From NCBI GenBank assembly GCA_018399395.1, contig JAGYOI010000041.1, positions 1 to 8,333 on the forward strand: 8,333 nt of DNA, read 5' to 3'. Positions 5,299-8,333 of this stretch are shown one piece after another. Source of the stretch: Prolixibacteraceae bacterium. GTDB lineage: Bacteria > Bacteroidota > Bacteroidia > Bacteroidales > Prolixibacteraceae. Each line of letters begins with the position of its first letter. Positions within the stretch are counted from its first letter, which is position 1. Made by a program: the position numbers and the translations under genes. Under the pieces are notes generated by a model. The model made no database searches and was not told the DNA's origin. It saw nothing but the letters and a program-made list of their open reading frames with translations.

Positions 5299-7792
5299 TA
5301 TTTTTGTGCTTTCTGTTTTGTTTAACTTCAACAATAATAATACCCGCAACAATTAGCAGCAAAATAATGGATGATGCCAGTGATATTTTGTTTCCGAGGT
5401 AATACGATTTGGGCTTAAATTCGAAAACAATTTCATGTTCCCCTGCCGGGATTTGCATGGCCCTTAACACATAGTTTGCCCTGAAGTGTGGATGCTCTTC
5501 TCCGTTGATTGTTGCAACCCACCCTTTTGGGTAATATATTTCCGAAAAAACAGCCACTTGGTCTACATTTGTTTCAGAGCGGTAAACCAGTTTGTTGGGT
5601 TCATACGATATCAGGTCGATTGATGATGAAAGATCAAATGGTGACAACTGCTTAGGCAGCAAATCGAAAAAGCGTTTGTCTACGACGGCTGTATTTTCAA
5701 TATTGATTTCATCAATTTTATCAATTTCTTCATCGGCATTATCAACAGTTTCCAGATTTTTCACAAACCAGGCATTACCCATTGCCTGTGGGTTTTGAAC
5801 CGGTGCCGAGTTTTTGTCAACAATCAGGTATTTCGTGTTGAGCATGTTAATGGCATTGAGGTTGAGAAAAACCTGATCGGCATCGGCTTGCGTTTTAACC
5901 GCCTGAAAGCGTTGCGAAATTCGCTGAATTTCGGGGCTGATGTGATGCTCGATCATTTCTTGGTAACGTTGTAGTTTGGCACCATGATAACCGCCAATTG
6001 ATTTATGAAAATATGAAGTAGAGGCGTCGCTAAATGGGTTAACGGTTAAATTGAGGACCCGATAATCAAGGCTGTTGTCTTTCAGAATTTCTTTATCGGC
6101 TGCCGATGCTGTAAAAGGTTGCTCAAGTTTACGCTGTGAAACAAAATCATCGTTGTTCAGGTATTTTTTGTTCATGGGCCACATATCGGCAAAAATCAGG
6201 ACTACCCACAAAGCAAGTGCATATTGGGCTTTAAGCTTCTTTTTCCAGTAAGCCCATAGTCCGGCAGCAGCCAGGGCAACAAAAATAAATGTGCGAAAAG
6301 CATCGGTGCGGAGTACTTCCTTGCGGTCGGACTGCAGTGCGTCGATAAGGTTTTGTGGCCAACCCATTTGAGCATAACGGGCATCCGAAGCACCAACAAA
6401 ATCGCCTGCCAGACCTGGAATGACAGCAAACAGCAGGGCAAAACCACCGGCAATTCCAAACGACCATTTTAGTCCTTTAAAGAACTTTTTGTCGGATATT
6501 TTTCGCAAATAAACCTGCCGTACAGCAAGTACCCCGAGCAAAGCCATGGCAAATTGTTGAATTACGATAATATTTTTTACATCGCGGAATTTGTTATAAG
6601 CAGGAAAATAATCCACCATAAAATGAGCGAGGGACGGAAGGTATTTACCCAATGACAGGAGGAAAGCTACCACTACGGTAGCTACAATCCACCATTTGTC
6701 CTTGCCTTTCGTAATAAAAAGGCCAAAAACAAATAAAAAGCATAGCACGGCCCCGAAATAAAACGGAGCCCCCGAAATGGGCTGGCTGCCCCAGTATAGC
6801 GGGGCATTTTGCGCCATTTGTTCAGCTTGTCGCGCATTGGCAACCTTTTTTATTTCCTGGTAAAAGTTGCTGTCTTCGCCCAACGGTTCTGTCATGCCAC
6901 CACCTTTAAAACGGGGGATAAAAGCTGTCATTGCTTCACCAAGGTCGTAACTGTAATCCAGGATATAACTCTTATCTAGGCCCGATGTTTGTTCATCATC
7001 GGGGGTAAGCTCCGATTCGCCACGCATGGAGTATTTCCCGTATTCATAAACCGTGTAAAGCCTTCCAAAATTTGAGCCAATAGCCAGTATTGCTGCGAGT
7101 AAAAGCATTACAGATGTTTTAAAAAAAGCAGGAAGTGTTTTTTTCCTGATGGCATCAACGAGATAAGTAAGACCGATAATTACTACCATAATGCCGGCAT
7201 AATAGGTCATTTGAGGGTGGTTGGCTTTTAGCATGAATGCTAGTCCAACCCCGGCAACAGCACTTCCGGCAAGGGGTTTTCGACGGTAGGCAAGTAAAAT
7301 GCCGGCAACGATCATGGCAATGTAAGTAATAGCATTGGCTTTTGACATATGCCCGGTGTCGATCCACACAAAAAAGGCGAGGTTAAAACCATAAGCCAGG
7401 GATCCGGCAAAAGCAATCCACGGGTTGATTTTGAGCAATAATAAAAGCAAAAAGAAAAGCCCGAAATACAGCATTAAGTAGCTGGCCGGACGCGGAATTT
7501 TATAATACACCTGTTGAATTTTTGCCAGAATATTGCCGGTGTATCTCACCGAGATAAGGTAAGCTGGCATACCGCCAAACATACTATTGGTCCATAAGGC
7601 TTCCTCACCTGTGGCTTCACGGTGTTCCTGAATTTCTTGCGACATCCCTTTGTGTTGGGCAACATCGCTGCCTAATATGCGTTTTCCTTCGAGTAATGGC
7701 GAAAAATAAACAAAAGAAGTAACCATGAAAATGGCCAGTATGGCAATGATATATTTGCTTCTAGTGGTCAATAATTGCTTGTTTTGTGACAT
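5288..7792 (-). CDS. YfhO family multi-pass membrane protein
   Basis: This is an 834-residue polytopic membrane protein. A first helix (about 14-33) is followed by an outer loop with LGSDVAQHKGMSQE (40-53) and the family motif SMFGGMPAYL (70-79). VWIDTGHMSKANA follows at 142-154, then many hydrophobic segments, including the region around YNKFRDVKN (399-407). A long soluble stretch lies after about residue 550 and a last helix at about 803-822 before a basic tail. This matches the YfhO family, thought to have a GT-C glycosyltransferase fold; B. subtilis YfhO has been linked to glucosylation of lipoteichoic acid. D43, in the first outer loop, is where GT-C enzymes keep a catalytic acidic residue, but donor and acceptor here are unknown. 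The gene heads the minus-strand cluster, overlaps ftsX by 11 bp and is divergent from a flippase gene. I find no break in it. Confidence 0.88.
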   Translation of the reverse strand: MSQNKQLLTTRSKYIIAILAIFMVTSFVYFSPLLEGKRILGSDVAQHKGMSQEIQEHREATGEEALWTNSMFGGMPAYLISVRYTGNILAKIQQVYYKIPRPASYLMLYFGLFFLLLLLLKINPWIAFAGSLAYGFNLAFFVWIDTGHMSKANAITYIAMIVAGILLAYRRKPLAGSAVAGVGLAFMLKANHPQMTYYAGIMVVIIGLTYLVDAIRKKTLPAFFKTSVMLLLAAILAIGSNFGRLYTVYEYGKYSMRGESELTPDDEQTSGLDKSYILDYSYDLGEAMTAFIPRFKGGGMTEPLGEDSNFYQEIKKVANARQAEQMAQNAPLYWGSQPISGAPFYFGAVLCFLFVFGLFITKGKDKWWIVATVVVAFLLSLGKYLPSLAHFMVDYFPAYNKFRDVKNIIVIQQFAMALLGVLAVRQVYLRKISDKKFFKGLKWSFGIAGGFALLFAVIPGLAGDFVGASDARYAQMGWPQNLIDALQSDRKEVLRTDAFRTFIFVALAAAGLWAYWKKKLKAQYALALWVVLIFADMWPMNKKYLNNDDFVSQRKLEQPFTASAADKEILKDNSLDYRVLNLTVNPFSDASTSYFHKSIGGYHGAKLQRYQEMIEHHISPEIQRISQRFQAVKTQADADQVFLNLNAINMLNTKYLIVDKNSAPVQNPQAMGNAWFVKNLETVDNADEEIDKIDEINIENTAVVDKRFFDLLPKQLSPFDLSSSIDLISYEPNKLVYRSETNVDQVAVFSEIYYPKGWVATINGEEHPHFRANYVLRAMQIPAGEHEIVFEFKPKSYYLGNKISLASSIILLLIVAGIIIVEVKQNRKHKNNEA

Positions 7793-7914
7793 GATTTATA
7801 TGGTTGAGTATTTTACTAGCCTAATATTTCTCAAAAATAAAAAAACGAATGGAATTCCCTTTGAAAATACAATTTTAAATAAAACATCTTAATTTAGCGG
7901 TTTTGATTTCAGGC
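7793..7914. other. Divergent intergenic region between yfhO and flippase gene
   Basis: This 122-bp AT-rich gap must hold the 5' signals of both genes. The minus-strand -7 element has its own entry. For the plus-strand flippase gene only a weak likeness is visible: TAATTTAG at 7890-7897 has one mismatch to TAnnTTTG, and TTTG at 7860-7863 is 26 bases upstream, too far for a convincing -33. An 8-bp palindrome GGAATTCC (7851-7858) lies near the middle and could be chance. Confidence 0.4.
7832..7839 (-). promoter_or_regulatory. Candidate -7 promoter element for yfhO and the cluster
   Basis: Read on the minus strand this is TATTTTTG, a full match to the Bacteroidota -7 element TAnnTTTG. It lies about 40 bases before the yfhO ATG, implying a leader of about 35 bases. 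The -33 side is poor: the nearest likeness is TTTC (7866-7863), 23 bases upstream. If used, it would drive yfhO, ftsX, DUF3098, uppP and perhaps truB and queA. Confidence 0.4.
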
Positions 7915-8333
7915 ATGGGAATAATAGCAAGACAAACCATAAAAGGAACCATTTGGTCGTATTTAGGCGTGATAATTGGATTTATCACAACAGCCTACCT
8001 GTTTCCGAATTATCTCACGCCTGAAGTTGTTGGTTTGTTTGGTTTGTTGGTGTCATTGTCATCGTTAATGGGGCGCTTAGCTTTGTTGGGACTACCAGGC
8101 GTAACCAATCGTTTGTTTCCATATTTTAGGCATAAAGAAAATGGGCATAACGGTTTTTTGACCATTGCCCTTTTATTCCATCTTGCAGGTGTTGCCATAT
8201 TTTTGGGGGCTTATTTTGCTTTAAAGCCTTGGTTGATTGAAACGAATATTGAAGATTCACCGTTATTTACACAATACATGTATTTGTTAGTGCCGATGAC
8301 ATTGGCCGTGATGTTGTTTTCATTTTTGGATGT
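7915..8333 (+). CDS. Oligosaccharide/polysaccharide flippase, 5' part only
   Basis: The frame is open from the ATG at 7915 to the window edge: 139 full codons and no stop. The N-terminus MGIIARQTIKGTIWSYLG is typical of MOP-superfamily (Wzx-like) polysaccharide exporters of Bacteroidota. Membrane helices are visible at about 13-33, 37-61, 81-103 and 121-138, and NRLFPYFRHKENGHNGF (65-81) forms the charged loop between the second and third helices. Full members of the family have 12-14 helices and 450-500 residues, so roughly 70% lies beyond the edge. Such proteins flip undecaprenyl-linked oligosaccharides across the inner membrane; the actual substrate cannot be told from this part. It is divergent from yfhO. 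No Shine-Dalgarno sequence at usable spacing is visible. Confidence 0.85.
   Translation, partial: MGIIARQTIKGTIWSYLGVIIGFITTAYLFPNYLTPEVVGLFGLLVSLSSLMGRLALLGLPGVTNRLFPYFRHKENGHNGFLTIALLFHLAGVAIFLGAYFALKPWLIETNIEDSPLFTQYMYLLVPMTLAVMLFSFLD

Noticed and set aside
5299..5352. Upstream ftsX start adding 18 residues
   Set aside because: It would enlarge the overlap with yfhO to 65 bp, and the added leucine-rich stretch is unlike a normal FtsX N-terminus, while the ATG at 5298 gives one.
7851..7858. Palindrome GGAATTCC in the divergent promoter region as an operator
   Set aside because: Eight bases without further symmetric flanks are expected by chance, and there is no second copy nearby.

Overview
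The window looks like chromosomal DNA from a member of the Bacteroidota. The evidence is an AT-rich genome with almost no Shine-Dalgarno sequences, several matches to the Bacteroidota -7 promoter element TAnnTTTG, and the run ftsX, DUF3098, uppP, truB, queA, a gene order I associate with Bacteroidia. A marine or anaerobic Bacteroidia of the Marinilabiliales type is a guess; nothing here fixes the genus.

Layout. Positions 1-231 are AT-rich and show no recognisable gene. Two plus-strand genes follow: a ComF-type phosphoribosyltransferase (232-945) and a DUF3859-type protein (959-1342), the latter with a candidate promoter that would give an almost leaderless mRNA. The convergent gap 1343-1425 holds a long imperfect palindrome built from 8-bp units, which probably terminates transcription from both sides. 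From 7792 down to 1426 six genes lie on the minus strand, in transcription order yfhO, ftsX, DUF3098, uppP, truB, queA. The first four are tightly packed (11-bp overlap, 28-bp gap, 3-bp gap), truB follows after 47 bp and queA after 117 bp. A 122-bp divergent region (7793-7914) separates yfhO from the first 139 codons of a plus-strand polysaccharide flippase gene, which runs off the right edge.

How the genes fit together. The minus-strand cluster joins cell-envelope growth (FtsX, undecaprenyl-diphosphate phosphatase, and a YfhO membrane protein with a GT-C-like layout) to tRNA modification (TruB making pseudouridine 55, QueA making epoxyqueuosine). The divergent flippase belongs to the same undecaprenyl-linked glycan theme as UppP and possibly YfhO. 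ComF may take part in DNA uptake, but its biochemical role is not settled.

I see no mobile element, CRISPR array, rRNA, tRNA or defence system. Most of the window is ordinary core genome. The least explained parts are the octamer-built palindrome, the DUF3859 and DUF3098 proteins and the YfhO protein.
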